Shown here: piece after piece, positions 1-11,713 of the stretch
How the letters are laid out: each line of letters begins with the position of its first letter
Position numbering within the stretch: position 1 is the stretch's first letter
Assembly (NCBI GenBank): GCA_037957365.1
Contig: JARHVA010000459.1
Coordinates: 3,695,001-3,759,000 of the forward strand
Direction of reading: 5' to 3'
Length of the DNA: 64,000 nt
Source: Torreya grandis
Taxonomy: Eukaryota; Streptophyta; Pinopsida; Cupressales; Taxaceae
Notes under the pieces: generated by a model
Databases searched by the model: none
What the model was told of the DNA's origin: nothing
What the model saw: only the letters and a program-made list of their open reading frames with translations
Translations under genes and position numbers: made by a program

Positions 1-1570
1 TACTAATATGATGTATTCATGGAATAAATTTAAATAAGATCTAAGTATCCCTATGCACATGAGGCATGCAAATGATAACATGAATGAGTCCATTGCCAAC
101 TACCCTGACCCAACATAATTTACCTTTTTGTGCCTTGGGTAAGTTCATAATGAAATTTTCATGATGTGCTAGTGTATAAATTATGAAGGATAAGTATTTT
201 AATGCATGGAATGACTAACACATAGGTGTATTATAGAATAGACAATAACTAAATTATGTAATATCTTCCTATATCCTTGATGTCAATAACTTTAATTGTG
301 TATTTTGTTAAAATCCTTTGTATATTTTTAAAAATGAACTTTATGTGATGGATACTATAAAATTATACATGAATATTGACTCCAAGGTGGATTTGTAAGT
401 TTGAATTAACAAAATTTTCCATTAAATTTTTATTTTGTGATTTACTTAAGACTTTTATATTCCATGGGGCAATCCTATCTATCCATGTGTTAGCATCCTA
501 AGGTTCACATTCCTAAGGTGAGTAGTTAGATTTATCATTTATTAGTGAGAGTGTTAAAGATATGGTTCATACCATGTCACATATTATATCACATTAAATG
601 TGATTTTGACATATGTATAGCACCTATTATTATATTTATTATGTTATTCATAGAGTTAACAAGATTATTCCATGTGTCACATGTAGGGTATTAGGTGTGC
701 ATCCTGTCATGGGGCATAATCTTAAAAAGGTTTTGGTGGGAGTATGGAAGTAAATTAATGACACATGGAATAATTATATTCATTTTATCTCCTAAAAAGT
801 ACCATTTACTTTATCTTGATAGACACTTGCACATTATGGGAGTGTGAATGTAAAAAAAGGTGACATGTGTCAAGTTTTTGTTAGTTGGATATCCTAGAGC
901 ATAAAATATTTCCATTGAGTGTGTAACTATGATAACCTAAAAATATGTTCTCAAATTATATAAGCAAACTAAAAAAAAATTCAAAAAATTCATGAATTAA
1001 GGAGTTTCCAACCATAAGGTTATGGAAGTCATAGGATTGTGGGAGTCTATATAAGCGTGGGCCTTTTATTCACATAAGTTTGCATAATCTATCACTTATA
1101 AAAAATAACATTAGATACCCAAAAATAAGACAAGTATAAATAGATGTGATAATTTTAGAATACTAAATCCTCATTATTTTCCTAATTATTTAAAAGTATA
1201 AAGTAATGCAACCAAGTAATAAAATAACCTTGATATGGATTTACAAATACGAAGAGGTTCAAGACTTCATTAAAATGCATTGTTTAACCTCAAACTTATT
1301 ATAAAATGAACTCTACATGAAATTTTATATTAAATTATCTTAAATTTTATCAAAAAATTCATGAAATTATGGGGTTTATATTTATTTAAAATAAATGGGG
1401 TGTGTTGGTCACAACAAATTGTGTCTTCATGGGTAAAACTCTACCTTATTGTTTAGAATCTAGAATTTCTAGTTTTACCTTGAAAAAACCAAATGGATCA
1501 TGAAATAGAATTTCATACTATCAAAAGGAAAATAAAATATTTTATTATTTTTTAATCATATAACATACTA
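1..1570. other. AT-rich tract without recognisable gene
   Basis: No open frame of useful length or recognisable protein similarity was seen on either strand. The tract lies to the left of element D and is probably older repeat-derived DNA. I found no convincing LTR end, primer site or target duplication in it. Confidence 0.5.
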
Positions 1571-2789
1571 AACTTTTTTCTAACATTTTAAGACTTAACT
1601 AGTGCAAATCTTATGTTTTTTTTAAAGAGCTAAGTAGACTAAATCAAGGAAATAATATGCAATGAATACAACCACTAATTTGTTAATTAATTGACTAGAT
1701 TTGGAATTTATAAAAATAGTAATAAATCTTTCAAATAAATAATTATCTAGAAAACATGTGACATAGATGATATGAGTGTTAGAAATTGAGATAGAAACTG
1801 GTCTCAATGTCATAAACTAGATATATGTGTCAAAACCCATCCTAGACAATAGCACTATAATTAGATAATAGAATGATTATTATAAAATTGGTTGTAGAAT
1901 CTTGATATTTGTGGTAGTTTCCTCTATATGAGAATATCTCATAATTTTAGGTGCACTTGTGTTTGAATCTTTGGGGTCTATTCCTACATGCATGAGTATT
2001 GGAACCCTATACTATGCATGTAATGAATGATTTATTTTGAAAACTTGAATCCTCCATATAATTATGGCATGAGTTGAAAAGTGTGTTAGTTAGTAGGTTA
2101 GGATAGACATACTCAAAAACCCACTATGAATAGATTTTCCTACATACTAATACTTTGAGGAGGAATCAGTATTTATGTAGTTCTCCCCACCTAAGTGCTA
2201 GTACAAGTGCAAGTGCAAGTGATTCTAGTATAATAGTGGCATTTATCTCCTTGAATGTGCTTGAAAATGGAAATATATAAAATTTTAGCTTAGGGCTGTT
2301 GTAGATGGCAGTATGTAGAAGTAGGGAAGAATAGGGATTGATAACCTTAATTATACTAAACTTGTTCTATGTTTGAATGTGTATTTTGCATCTGATTTCC
2401 TTTTAATTTCCATCTAGTCATTAGAGGATACAAGTGATGTATATATATTGTTTTGTTTCTTGTGTAGGTGATAAAATATGTCTAGGTTGACCTTAGGAGG
2501 CTTTATTCTTGAAAATATATCCATTTAGGAAAAGCTAGGGCAAAGAACATTAGCACCATTTTGGGGACATATGGTGCTAGTGTCTAGTTGGAATAACACT
2601 AGTAACGAAGGGACATGATCAATAAATGAGGTTTTGTGACTACTTTGGAGATAATTAGGTATGCCTATGGCCCAAACAAAGGTTTGATAAGTGTGACAAT
2701 AGGCTCTAGGATATGTCTAGGGCAGATTTAGGGATAGGTAGTCTAAATCAAAACTCTTGGCACTCAAATACCACGTTTAGGTGATTACA
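1571..2789 (-). repeat. Element D left LTR (3' LTR)
   Basis: This copy aligns along its length with 12,680-13,907, with many substitutions and small indels. Shared landmarks include GACTTAACTA, TAAAAATAGTAATAAAT, TTTCCTCTATAT and CTCAAATACCAC. The right end reads GTGATTACA, ending in the CA expected of an LTR. The left edge is only the point where similarity stops. Confidence 0.7.
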
Positions 2790-2809
2790 TTTTCCATCCC
2801 CCCTTTTAT
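2790..2809 (-). other. Element D polypurine tract
   Basis: TTTTCC followed by ATCCCCCCTTTTATT on the plus strand is a purine run on the minus strand directly against the LTR end. This is the expected position for the plus-strand primer of reverse transcription. It sets the element's orientation. Confidence 0.6.
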
Positions 2810-5800
2810 TCTAGAAATTTAGTAAAGTAAAATGACTAGGATAAAGGAAAAATAAACATACCTAGACTAACATAAAAATTGAAGCCCATGAAGCTAGGTC
2901 TTAGTATGTAAAGATGATCCAATGTGTGTCCTAAAAATTAAACATGAATAAATTAATCCTTAAGAGATATCAAAAATAAAAGACTAAAATAAGTATAAAA
3001 TTAAAATTGAGTAAAGATATAGGAAGGAGGAAAGGAATGAATACACCTCACTGGGAAATGTAAATCAATGTATGAACTTAGTGACAACTTATGTGTGTAC
3101 ATGTATATAGTTATCAATCAATAAATATCTTGGACTAAGCTAATAACTTGCTCAATGATCATGTTTGAGTGGCTCAATAAATTAATCTAATTTTGACTCC
3201 ATCATTACCCACCCCTGCTTAGTGGATCATCACCTATGAATAACTTGGATTGGACTAATAGTGTGTCCAACCCTCTCATGTGGGTGGCTCAAGAACTCAA
3301 GTGTGATATGAATCCATCATTGCTTACCCATGTGTAGTAGATGAATATGAAACTAAACTATGATAAGTAATATAAGTGTATATCTGAGTATATCTAACAA
3401 TGTATGTTAGTTATGTAGCCACTCGGGTATTTTATGTAGCTCTAGGCCACTCGATAATGTCAAAAAATATAGATAAAGGATAAAATTGGTGTGTAATATA
3501 TAATATGATGTTAGGTGTATACAACATAAAGAATGACATGCAATTTTTCATTCCATCTGATCAAGTAGTGTGTAATTGAGCATACATAAATAATTATTTA
3601 CATACCTACACCTAAATCTAATATTAGAACATATGGATTATGGACTGAGTTGTAATAAACTATATATGGGTATCTAAACTAAATATGGGAATGGTTATGA
3701 TGCACATGATCCCCCAATGTGATAAAATTGATATGAATCTTAGTCGAACTAGTATGAACCTAAGTAAACCTAAGTATAATTGATAAATCTATAATTGAAT
3801 CTATGCAAACCTATATTATACCTATTGTAATATTTTGGAAAATATGGGTTGTTATTAAACTGAGGCTACTAAATAGTAGTTCCATATCTTGTATAGGATC
3901 ACCATGTGTCACTAGTATCCCAATTTTGGTGTTAGTCTCCTTTTGGTTTGAATTATATGAACTATACTACTTTCTAGGTTTCTATTTTCCCACTATGTTT
4001 GCCTATGTCTAATTTTCTATAAATGATCATTTGTGCTAAAAACATACTATGAGTGAAATATAGGATCCTGATATCTAAGACAAACCCTTGTGAATTCCCC
4101 TTATTTTTAGGATATTTGTTGACCATGTGTAAGAACTATCCTCAAAATAGAAAGCTTTGAAAAATGTGTGCTAGGTAGAGTACATATGATAACTTTGTGA
4201 TAATCCAATATAATGTGTATACATAAAATAAAAATTTAAGATAATATGAGAATAATTATGTAATGTAAGATGTATGTCATGTATAACATTCCAAAATGGT
4301 GTCAAGATAGATGTAATCAATGTATGCAACAATAAATATGAGTAAAATTGAGTAGCTAAATAGGGGGGATGGGGCATGATATCCATCACGACACTCAAGT
4401 AAGGAGGGTAGATACATGAGGTCCCTCATAGAATCAAAAATGGGTCTATGTAACAAGAAAATACAAGTGTCACCATGACACATATAAGAAATCATACATA
4501 CAAAACACATGAGGCATGTAAAGTAGGCCAAAGGGTCATAATACAAGGGACATGGGCACATGCCATTAAAATTAAGAAAATAAGACATATAAATACATGT
4601 TCAAATTTACACATAATTAAGTAACAAGAAATTTGACCACATATAAGGACATGTTTAAATGTTCACATACACAATTAGTGAAAATTACACACAAGCACAT
4701 GGGAAAATTTCAAAAGTATGCATACTATGAATAGAAGTGACATAGATCCAAATAAAAATGTCATATTCAAATGCCCTCAAATATAAGAAGCATATAAATA
4801 CAATCAAGTCTAAACTAGGTAAGATATAAATGAAATCATGCATGAATATATAATACAAATCTATGTAAGATCAAGGATGTACATTTACCGAGTCAAAAGT
4901 AGTAATAGTTAGAAAAAATCTAATTAAGAGTAACATGATCAATATCAAGATATGATAATGATAATGATAGGATGTAGAGTATATAAAGATATAACTTGGT
5001 AATCAAAACTATGTATAGTATGCCTCCAAGTGGGTGAATGTGTCAAATGAAGACCCTTGTATCAGTGTCTATTCCCCCAATGGGTAGATAATAGCAAGTC
5101 TGGATCAATGTAATTGACCTGAGTCTTGTATGAAATTTACAAGCACTCAACAATAAAAAATTAAGAATGTATGTATGATAAAATTTACTATAATATAATA
5201 TATAACATATGTAGTATCTATAAAATATAATAAATGTAAACATAGAAATGCATACAATCTATAAATTTTGTGTTTTTTGAGTAATTATTTGAACATTTTT
5301 TTGTGTTTTTGACATGTTATATTGATTTTTTATTTTCTCTATGTAAGCTATGTACAAGGAAAGAGAAACCATACTAACTGATGAGTCTCATGAGAGATGC
5401 ATTATCACTATGACTTGTGTAAAATAAGGGAATTATGATCATGTATGTTATGTGAAAGGGAAACTATGGTCCCATAATCTACTAAAGTAAGTGATTTATA
5501 TCTATATTTGCTTTTGTAATTGTGATAGGAATCCATGGGACTGATTATGGTATCATATGAACTATAATGGTCTTAGGAACCCATATGGTAGAAGAAGTTT
5601 TAGGTGACAAAGGTGACCCATTCTAAGAACCCTGAGAACCCAATAATAATGATCATAAAAAAAGTGAGTGGAGGAAGGTCCTCTAAAATCTATAAAATAT
5701 CTCTGATGCAGGGTCTTTTTACTAATGGTCTCCATGGGATAATATTCATCTGTTAATATTGTAGGAGTAGAACTCACCTATATTAGTAGATCTATTTAAC

Positions 5801-6310
5801 TTTGTGGTGTATCAATAAGAACCATGCTTTGAGTTATAACTAATAATTATGTTATATATGATAATTGTGTTGTATCTAGATATGGAATAGGTAAGGGATA
5901 CTCATATGGAATACCCTCAAATTTGACCACCTAATTTTCATGTATATATTTTAAGCATATTTACATTTTAGATAATATGGATCATAGATATTATATCCAT
6001 GGCATACCCAACAATATATCAAACATGCTTGCAGTAGGTACCACTAAGAACCAAGTGGCTCATATGCTATTATAACTTATAATGATATCAAAATATCCCC
6101 AATGGAGCTCTAAACATGACCACTAAAACCATTGATAACTAGGTCTATAGGGAATATATCCTGCTATAAATAAACCAAATGTTGTATAAGTGTCATAGTA
6201 CACATGTTAATTCTTGACATATTTTTAACCATAACACTCTAGATGGGATGATGATCTATGTAAGCTCATATAAAGAGTGCATGTAAATATCTATCATCAT
6301 CAACAATCTC
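2810..6310 (-). other. Element D internal region, coding content unrecognisable
   Basis: This stretch should hold pol if D were complete. The minus-strand frames are short and broken, and none shows a protease, YxDD, RNase H or HHCC motif that I can defend. It includes a diverged two-copy tandem duplication at 3,131-3,357 and short low-complexity frames around 4.2-5.8 kb. D may be a derivative lacking pol, or pol may be too decayed to read by eye. Confidence 0.4.
3131..3357. repeat. Two-copy tandem duplication of about 112 bp
   Basis: The first copy starts CTTGGACTAAGCTAATAACT at 3,131 and the second starts CTTGGATTGGACTAATAGTG at about 3,243. Both continue with a GGCTCAA block, a CCATCATT block and a TAGTGGATCAT or TAGTAGATGAA block in the same order. 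The copies are clearly diverged. Confidence 0.55.
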
Positions 6311-7854
6311 CTACTCTGAGAAGGTGATGAGTGATCTAGATATAATTGTATTGTGGTATATACCAATGATATTTTGCAATGGGTGTAACTCCTCTTTAAT
6401 AGTGTAATATGAATTTGGTGGTGGATGTGACTTATATGTGTAGTGAACACCTAAGGAACTCCTTACCTCATTCACTGTGTTCTTTATAGATAGATCTAAG
6501 AATATATTTAATGAATTAACTTCTTTTTTTTGTAATTTGTGTGCCTCTATAGGTGTGCCCACATCAATAATTGTAGCTTCAATCAGATCTTGTATCTTAT
6601 GTTTCAATATAATGCATCTATTTTTTGTTTGGCCTAGTGTCCTATCATACTCATATAATGCATTATAATCATATCTATTTGAAAGATTTCATGTCATATC
6701 AACCTCTTTTATGGGAGGGAGAGATATGACATTGCATTCCAAGATATGATGTAAACCCTGTGGTGGTGATGCTGAAAGGTTAGTGAAGAATCTACATGGA
6801 GGATTTGATAAAACCAAGTGGGGAGATGGATATGAAGTTGTGTTAATTGTGGCCTTTTGATCACTCTTATTTATAGTGTTCCTTACCTTGTATGGAGGCT
6901 TATTTGAAACATTATTAGTTGATTCTAATCCATTGGTATATTTTAGTTGGCACATTAATAAAATCTTGACCTCTCTTTCTTTTACTATGTGGCACAAATA
7001 TGTGAATGTTGGAAACTTATTGAACAAGATATCTCCATGTAATATTGGTAAAAGACTCTATTTTAAGATGTCTTAAATCTCTTTATATACCATGGGGATA
7101 GTATAATTATCTAATACAGTCTTGTATCATAAGACATATTCTATAATAGGTTCATTTGAATTTTTTTTCAGATATGCAACTTGAGCATATGAGATATTGT
7201 CACAAATATTTATGGAGAAGTGTGTTAAAAACACATATGCCAAAGGATTAAATACTATGATATATTGATTTGGTAAGTTATAAAACCATTGAAAGGCATA
7301 ATCCTTTAAAATGTGTTAAAATAACTTTGTGAAAGTCAATCATTGGACACATAATCCAAACATGTTGTGTGAAAATGTCAAAGATGGTGCTCTAGGTCAC
7401 CCTTATCATCATGTAATCTAAGTTTAGGTGCCAAACATATGTATGTCAAGGGAGTTTAAAATATGTGTTGTGCCAAATATGTATGTGATAACATTAGAAT
7501 CCAAGGCTTGTGATGGCCTAGTGGTTCCATTATCAAGGTATAACACCTTATCTCAAGGATTATGAATGTTTTGCATAAGGTATTGTACATATGGAGTAGA
7601 GGAACTATCCACAAGAGGTGTAACTATCACTAAATTTTGTTAAATTACAATTGTTGGTTGTGCTAACTAAGTTGACTTGACTATAGTTGTAATAATGTTA
7701 TTCACTGGGGGAGTTAAATATTGACCATTATTTATTTTTTAGAGTTATTCCTAAATAATAGTGATGAGGTCATATTTCATATCTAAATGTTTGGACATAA
7801 AATATAGCAATTTTTTCTTATTAATATCTTCAAATTGGTTGTTGAATTCTACCA
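6311..7854 (-). pseudogene. Element D gag remnant
   Basis: A minus-strand series of frames reads like the retrotransposon gag domain. An early segment near 7,854 starts MVEFNNQF. A central segment at about 7,340-7,105 contains HILKDYAFQWFYNLP followed by a LAYVFLTHF block, the typical hydrophobic pattern of Ty3/gypsy capsid. Further downstream, near 6,600, a segment IQDLIEA resembles the gag-protease linker of plant gypsy elements. Several stops and frameshifts break the frame. No zinc knuckle could be recognised. The gag call is firm in the central part and inferred for the rest. Confidence 0.6.
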
Positions 7855-8254
7855 TTGTAGTTTGGGAAGTAGGGGAAAAAGTTATTGTATATTTAAAGCT
7901 TTAAAGAATTTGAATATAAGAAAGACTAAAAAAAACAAAATTGAAACAAATCCAAAATTTTTGAAATAAAAATTGAGCATAGAAACAAAAAAGATACAGA
8001 ACATAAGAGCATCCAGGGTTAGATGTCATGTCCCCTTTTTAGTTGACATCTTTAGAATTGATGGTTAGCCTATTATGCGACCTTCATAGGCTAATAGGAT
8101 GGATAAAAGGTCTTGATGGAGATTGGCTTAGCTTCGACTTGTAGAATTATTCTAGTTGGCTTTCATTTGGGCTCTTTCAGACATGTATTGAGGGAGATAT
8201 TAATATTTGATTGATTTAATTAAATATTAATTATTTAGCCTATTTTTAATTTTG

Positions 8255-8318
8255 AAACCCTAATTCTAATTTAAGAAACCCTAATTAGGATAAGTGCATC
8301 TTTTTGGAGGATATAAGG
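8255..8318 (+). promoter_or_regulatory. Element E LTR promoter: two telo-boxes and TATA motif
   Basis: AAACCCTAA occurs at 8,255-8,263 and 8,276-8,284, followed by TATAAGG at 8,312-8,318. The same arrangement is kept in the 3' LTR (11,961-11,969, 11,982-11,990 and 12,018-12,024). AAACCCTAA is the known plant telo-box promoter element. Its position just upstream of a TATA motif in an LTR suggests the core promoter. No transcription start was observed. Confidence 0.5.
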
Positions 8319-8763
8319 GTTTCTCATAGGAGGGAGAGTCATTATTGAATATGATTATTGATTATTGATTGCTAAGAATTATTTTGTGAAGACTGATCCA
8401 AGGGTTCTAGGATTCCATTTGCATTGGAGAACGTCAACCCTTTAATGTGTGTGATTTAGAGGTTATGAGAGATTAGCCAAATTATTGCCAAATTGAGAGA
8501 TAGCTTCATAAAAAGTTATCACAGAGGTTTACAGGTTTGAGAGATAACTTCATACAAAAGTTATCATAGTATTCCAGGTAATTATTTCATAAGTTTTGAT
8601 TTAATAAATTATACAGATAAAGATTTTCTATATTAGTTCCATATTTCTTGAGATCTGGTATTCAGCATAGAGGCCACAACATATTATCTTGTTTTTGTAT
8701 GGAATCCGTATCGATCCATGCAAGTTTGTACAGTTCTACATCAGGTCGTATAGAGCCATAGGC

Positions 8764-8900
8764 AACTCAGAGGCCGACATCGGCAGTCCAGTGACTGACA
8801 TCGATTGACTAAAGACCGATGTCGGCATATTAGCCAATCGATAGTGACCGATGTCGGTAGTATATCGACTGACGATAGCATAATAACTGACGTCAGTGAT
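8764..8900 (+). repeat. CCGACATCGG/CCGATGTCGG palindrome array in E 5' LTR
   Basis: Short palindromes with a 2-nt centre follow each other every 20-35 bp: GCCGACATCGGC (8,773-8,784), GACCGATGTCGGC (8,814-8,826) and GACCGATGTCGGT (8,846-8,858). Weaker copies of ACTGACATCGAT type lie between them. A perfect TGACGTCA, the known bZIP core palindrome, is at 8,888-8,895. The array recurs in mutated form in the 3' LTR and in the leader of element B. Confidence 0.75.
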
Positions 8901-9174
8901 TGTGTGTTGACACAAAAAACCTGAGCCATTTCAAAATTCAGGTTTTATTTTTAGTTTTGTAAAAGATTAGGGTTTTAAGACCATATTTGAATATTCCTTT
9001 ATATGCATGACAGAGGACATCTACTGTAATCATCTGGACAAATAAATAAGATCACTGATTAGCGAGTTAAGAGATTTACTATGGTTTATTTGTTTATTTG
9101 AATTTATTTTGCAAAATTGTATCTTTGTTCAGAGCTATTGTCTTCTATATTCCCTATTTGAAGGGGATATTACA

Positions 9175-9332
9175 GTGGTATCAGAGCTTTTGTTAAAAAA
9201 GGAGCCCCTAAATAAGGGACATTATAGTGGTATCAGAGCTTTTGTTAAAAAAAGGAGCCCCTAAGTAAGGGACATTATAGTGGTATCAAAGCTTTTGTTA
9301 AAAAAAGGAGCCCCTAAGTAAGGGACATTACA
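9175..9332 (+). repeat. Three tandem primer-site-containing units at the end of E 5' LTR
   Basis: Units of 52-53 bp begin with TGGTATCAGAGCTTTTGTTA at 9,176 and repeat at 9,228 and 9,281 (the third has TGGTATCAAAGC). Each unit continues with an A-run, GGAGCCCCTAA and AAGGGACATTA. The matching end of the 3' LTR also holds three units, followed directly by the target duplication. The units therefore belong to the LTR and not to the internal region. Confidence 0.9.
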
Positions 9333-9333
9333 G

Positions 9334-9346
9334 TGGTATCAGAGCT
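9334..9346 (+). other. Element E primer binding site (initiator tRNA-Met)
   Basis: TGGTATCAGAGCT lies one base after the LTR end. It matches the complement of the 3' end of plant initiator tRNA-Met, the usual primer of many plant LTR retrotransposons. It is the fourth copy of this sequence in the 5' region and the only one outside the LTR. Confidence 0.85.
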
Positions 9347-9393
9347 AAATCCTGCCATCCTAAGGGTTTATAGATCTTATACAGCCACAAGAG

Positions 9394-10538
9394 TTGGGAC
9401 CACACATGTATAACACAAACAGTAGAGCCTTGCTTGAAAGTACTAAGGTGTTAGAGCATCCATCGATCACCATGAGTGACAGGCGTGAGGGTAGCCCAAC
9501 CAGGGGCCACCGACATAATAATGAACAGGATACCAGAGAACTCTTTTGTGATATGACACAGGCACTACAGACACTTACTACTATGGTATGGAAGATGAAC
9601 CCACCTATTAAATAGAATGGGGAACAAAGAGATAACAGGAGTGCTACTGTTAATCAGAGACCATAGCTGACCCATTCCAGGACCGCTGATAGACCTACAC
9701 GGCCTATGTTTGTACAAGATGAACCAAAAGAAGCACCAACAGAGGAGGTGGCGGTGATTCCCTATTTGTAGATACCCTCATGGCTGTAAATGATGAGTGG
9801 GACTTATTAGCTCCTCATGTTTGGGAGAGGATGTCCTTTGATCATTTTGTTAATATGAGGAGAGAGCACTACAGATTGGTTAGATAGGACAGGAGGCCTA
9901 GATGTTAACTCAGTGAGCTGAAGAAGGCTACTGGCAAGCTTTCTTTGACTACTTTTGATAGTAGGGGAAAGATGACATCTCAAGCTTGGGTTCATAAGCT
10001 TAACACATTCTTGGATTTGAGGCCAATGATAGAGATAGAGGCCATCAAATACGCCACTTTGCACTTGGATGGAGTAGACCATGATTGGTTGTACCATGGT
10101 ATGGTAACACTTCACCACAACGAGGTGACAGAGTACTAGGACTTCGTGGATAGGTTGGTTAAGAGGTTAGATAGAAAAAATCCTAAGGTTTACTTTTGAG
10201 ATCTGGCATAGTTGAAACAAATAGGTAACTTGGAGTCCTTCATTGGTGAGTTTCAATGATTGGCAGTCATGGTGCCAAATATTTCAGAGCATAGATTGGT
10301 AGTACTCTTCATGGAGGGATCGACTGAGCCATTGAGAGGTTGGATCAAAGCCTTTGATCCTCCTTCATTACAGGTAGCTATGAATAAGGCACATAGCATG
10401 GAGATGGCAGCCCCATCCAGTAGATTTAACTCTAGAGGTACTTCTTCATCTAGGGACCATAAGTGCTCTGACGGGGATAGAGAGGGATTAGATTTCAACA
10501 AAGATAAATCAGGTGTTAAGAATGATTTTAAAGGCTAA
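9394..10538 (+). pseudogene. Element E gag (capsid) with stops
   Basis: The first frame (9,394-9,615) starts MGPHMYNTN and looks like a gag N-terminal region. The next recognisable frame starts near 9,945 and continues in register to about 10,538 through several in-frame stops. It carries TSQAWVHKLNTFLDL, then a LHLDGVDHDW block and a later FMEGSTEPLRGWI block. These correspond to the W..F...F, L.G.A..W and F..GL patterns of the retrotransposon gag domain. The product would form the particle shell. Stops at 9,613, about 10,137 and further on show the copy is dead. Confidence 0.75.
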
Positions 10539-10740
10539 CCCAATAGCACCACCTTTGGATCGAGAGGCTCTTAATGATCTACGTAGGAATAACCTTTGTT
10601 TCTATTGCAAAGGTCCATATGATGCCAATCATGATTGTCCTTTGAGGCCTAAGGGCAAGGCCAATCGAGTGATGTGGGCTTATTATGAGGATTCAGATTC
10701 AGAGGATTCCAAAAATCAGAATAGTTCTGAGAGGGCATAG
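10513..10740 (+). pseudogene. Element E gag zinc knuckle segment
   Basis: A 75-codon frame, shifted relative to the upstream gag, contains CFYCKGPYDANHDC. The spacing C-X2-C-X7-H-X-C is the variant knuckle common in plant chromovirus-type gag proteins (compare the GHxC ending). It is followed by a basic stretch and an acidic DSDSED tail. The knuckle would bind RNA during packaging. A frameshift separates it from the capsid part. Confidence 0.8.
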
Positions 10741-10844
10741 TAGAGGCTTCAAAGCCTAAGGTAGAGGTAGATTTAGAGCTTCACATATATGAGGCGTGCC
10801 TATCTAGCATCTAGTCGGATGAATCATTTAGACTCCGTGGAGTT

Positions 10845-11258
10845 TTGGCAGGACAGAGGGTCATCACCCTTCTTGATACAGGAGCCACACATAATTTTAT
10901 AGATGCCAGATTTTTGGAGAAGCATGGACTTACTACTGAGGATTTTGAGGGCATTAGAGTTAAGGTAGCTGATGGTCACACTCTTAGGTGTGAGTATATG
11001 ATTAGAGACCTCCCATTGTGCTTGAACAACTATGAGTTCAACACTGATTATTATGTGGTGAACATGGGGGATATAGACTTAGTCTTGGGTATGAAGTGGC
11101 TTCATTCCTTTGAGGAAGTCACTCTTCATCTCAAGGACATGGAGGTTCATTTTGATGTTGGTGGGAAGACACATATTCTTAAGGCAATACGGGGTAGCAG
11201 CTTCAAACATATGTTTTTTCATCAGATGGAGAGGCTCATACGACATGACATGATATAG
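10845..11258 (+). CDS. Element E aspartic protease
   Basis: This intact 137-codon frame has LLDTGATHNFID near residue 8, the D-T/S-G catalytic motif of retroviral-type aspartic proteases. IDLVLGMKWL near residue 77 is the hydrophobic-G motif that closes the fold. The protease would process the gag polyprotein inside particles. It is the best preserved reading frame of the element, but nothing like RT follows it. Its start codon is the first methionine of the open frame; in a functional element the domain would have been reached by read-through from gag. Confidence 0.85.
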   Translation: MAGQRVITLLDTGATHNFIDARFLEKHGLTTEDFEGIRVKVADGHTLRCEYMIRDLPLCLNNYEFNTDYYVVNMGDIDLVLGMKWLHSFEEVTLHLKDMEVHFDVGGKTHILKAIRGSSFKHMFFHQMERLIRHDMI

Positions 11259-11405
11259 TGCGCTACTGAGTGCACATTGGCACCAACACATGAGAGACAT
11301 GTGGACAAGCTTTGTCTTGGGGTGAGTTCAGTTTAGGAGATAGCACATGTGGCAGCAACTTAGCTTTTTTTTATAGACAAGTCACATGTTGGTGATGATA
11401 TAAGT

Positions 11406-11675
11406 ATGTCTAGCATTCACACTCTGGATTTAGATATTATAGTGGGTACAGGAGACAAAGGCATGCAGTCAATTGGTATTGTTCACATTACTCAAGTGAG
11501 GAGTTTACTTGAGTTACTAGTTGATTTCTATTCATGGATTGGATGTTGGGATCCTTATCTTGGTACTTGGGATGTTGTGATGCCATGGGATGAGAGTTGT
11601 GATAGATATAACATGGATTTTGCATTGATTGACAGCAGGGTAGACCTGACTAGATTTGGGATCCAGGTGGATTGA
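11406..11675 (+). CDS. Element E short 3' ORF, function unknown
   Basis: An 89-codon frame lies between the protease and the 3' LTR. It is rich in aspartate and tryptophan in its second half (WIGCWDPYLGTWDVVMPWDE) and ends about 55 bp before the LTR. I recognise no domain. Its position is where the C-terminal end of a complete polyprotein would lie, so it may be what remains after an internal deletion. It could also be chance. Confidence 0.35.
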   Translation: MSSIHTLDLDIIVGTGDKGMQSIGIVHITQVRSLLELLVDFYSWIGCWDPYLGTWDVVMPWDESCDRYNMDFALIDSRVDLTRFGIQVD

Positions 11676-11713
11676 TTGGTTTATCATTCAGTGATTGCTT
11701 GAGGGCAAGCAAT

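Larger units (their letters stand above)
8024..9332 (+). repeat. Element E 5' LTR
   Basis: The 1,309-bp LTR starts at TGTCATGTCC and ends at GACATTACA. Two AAACCCTAA boxes and a TATA motif lie about 230-295 bp in, followed by a palindrome array and then three 52-53 bp tandem units that each contain a primer-site copy. It contains a segment at 8,345-8,750 that is missing from the 3' LTR. That segment includes two copies of a block GAGAGATARCTTCATA followed by AGTTATCA. Confidence 0.9.

Noticed and set aside
1571..2789. Exact target duplication for element D
   Set aside because: The pentamer after the right LTR (CTTTG) was not found before the left copy, and the left LTR edge cannot be located by eye, so no duplication is claimed.
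4277..4588. 103-codon minus-strand ORF
   Set aside because: Composition is Tyr/Cys/Met-rich and low in complexity, it overlaps another chance frame, and it contains no recognisable motif.
8255..8284. Telomeric repeat
   Set aside because: Only two separated AAACCCTAA boxes occur, conserved in both LTRs upstream of a TATA motif. This is a promoter element rather than telomeric DNA.
9176..9332. 5' LTR of element E ending at 9,174, directly before the first primer-site copy
   Set aside because: The 3' LTR and the perfect TTAGA duplication place the true LTR end after the third unit (9,332 and 12,640).
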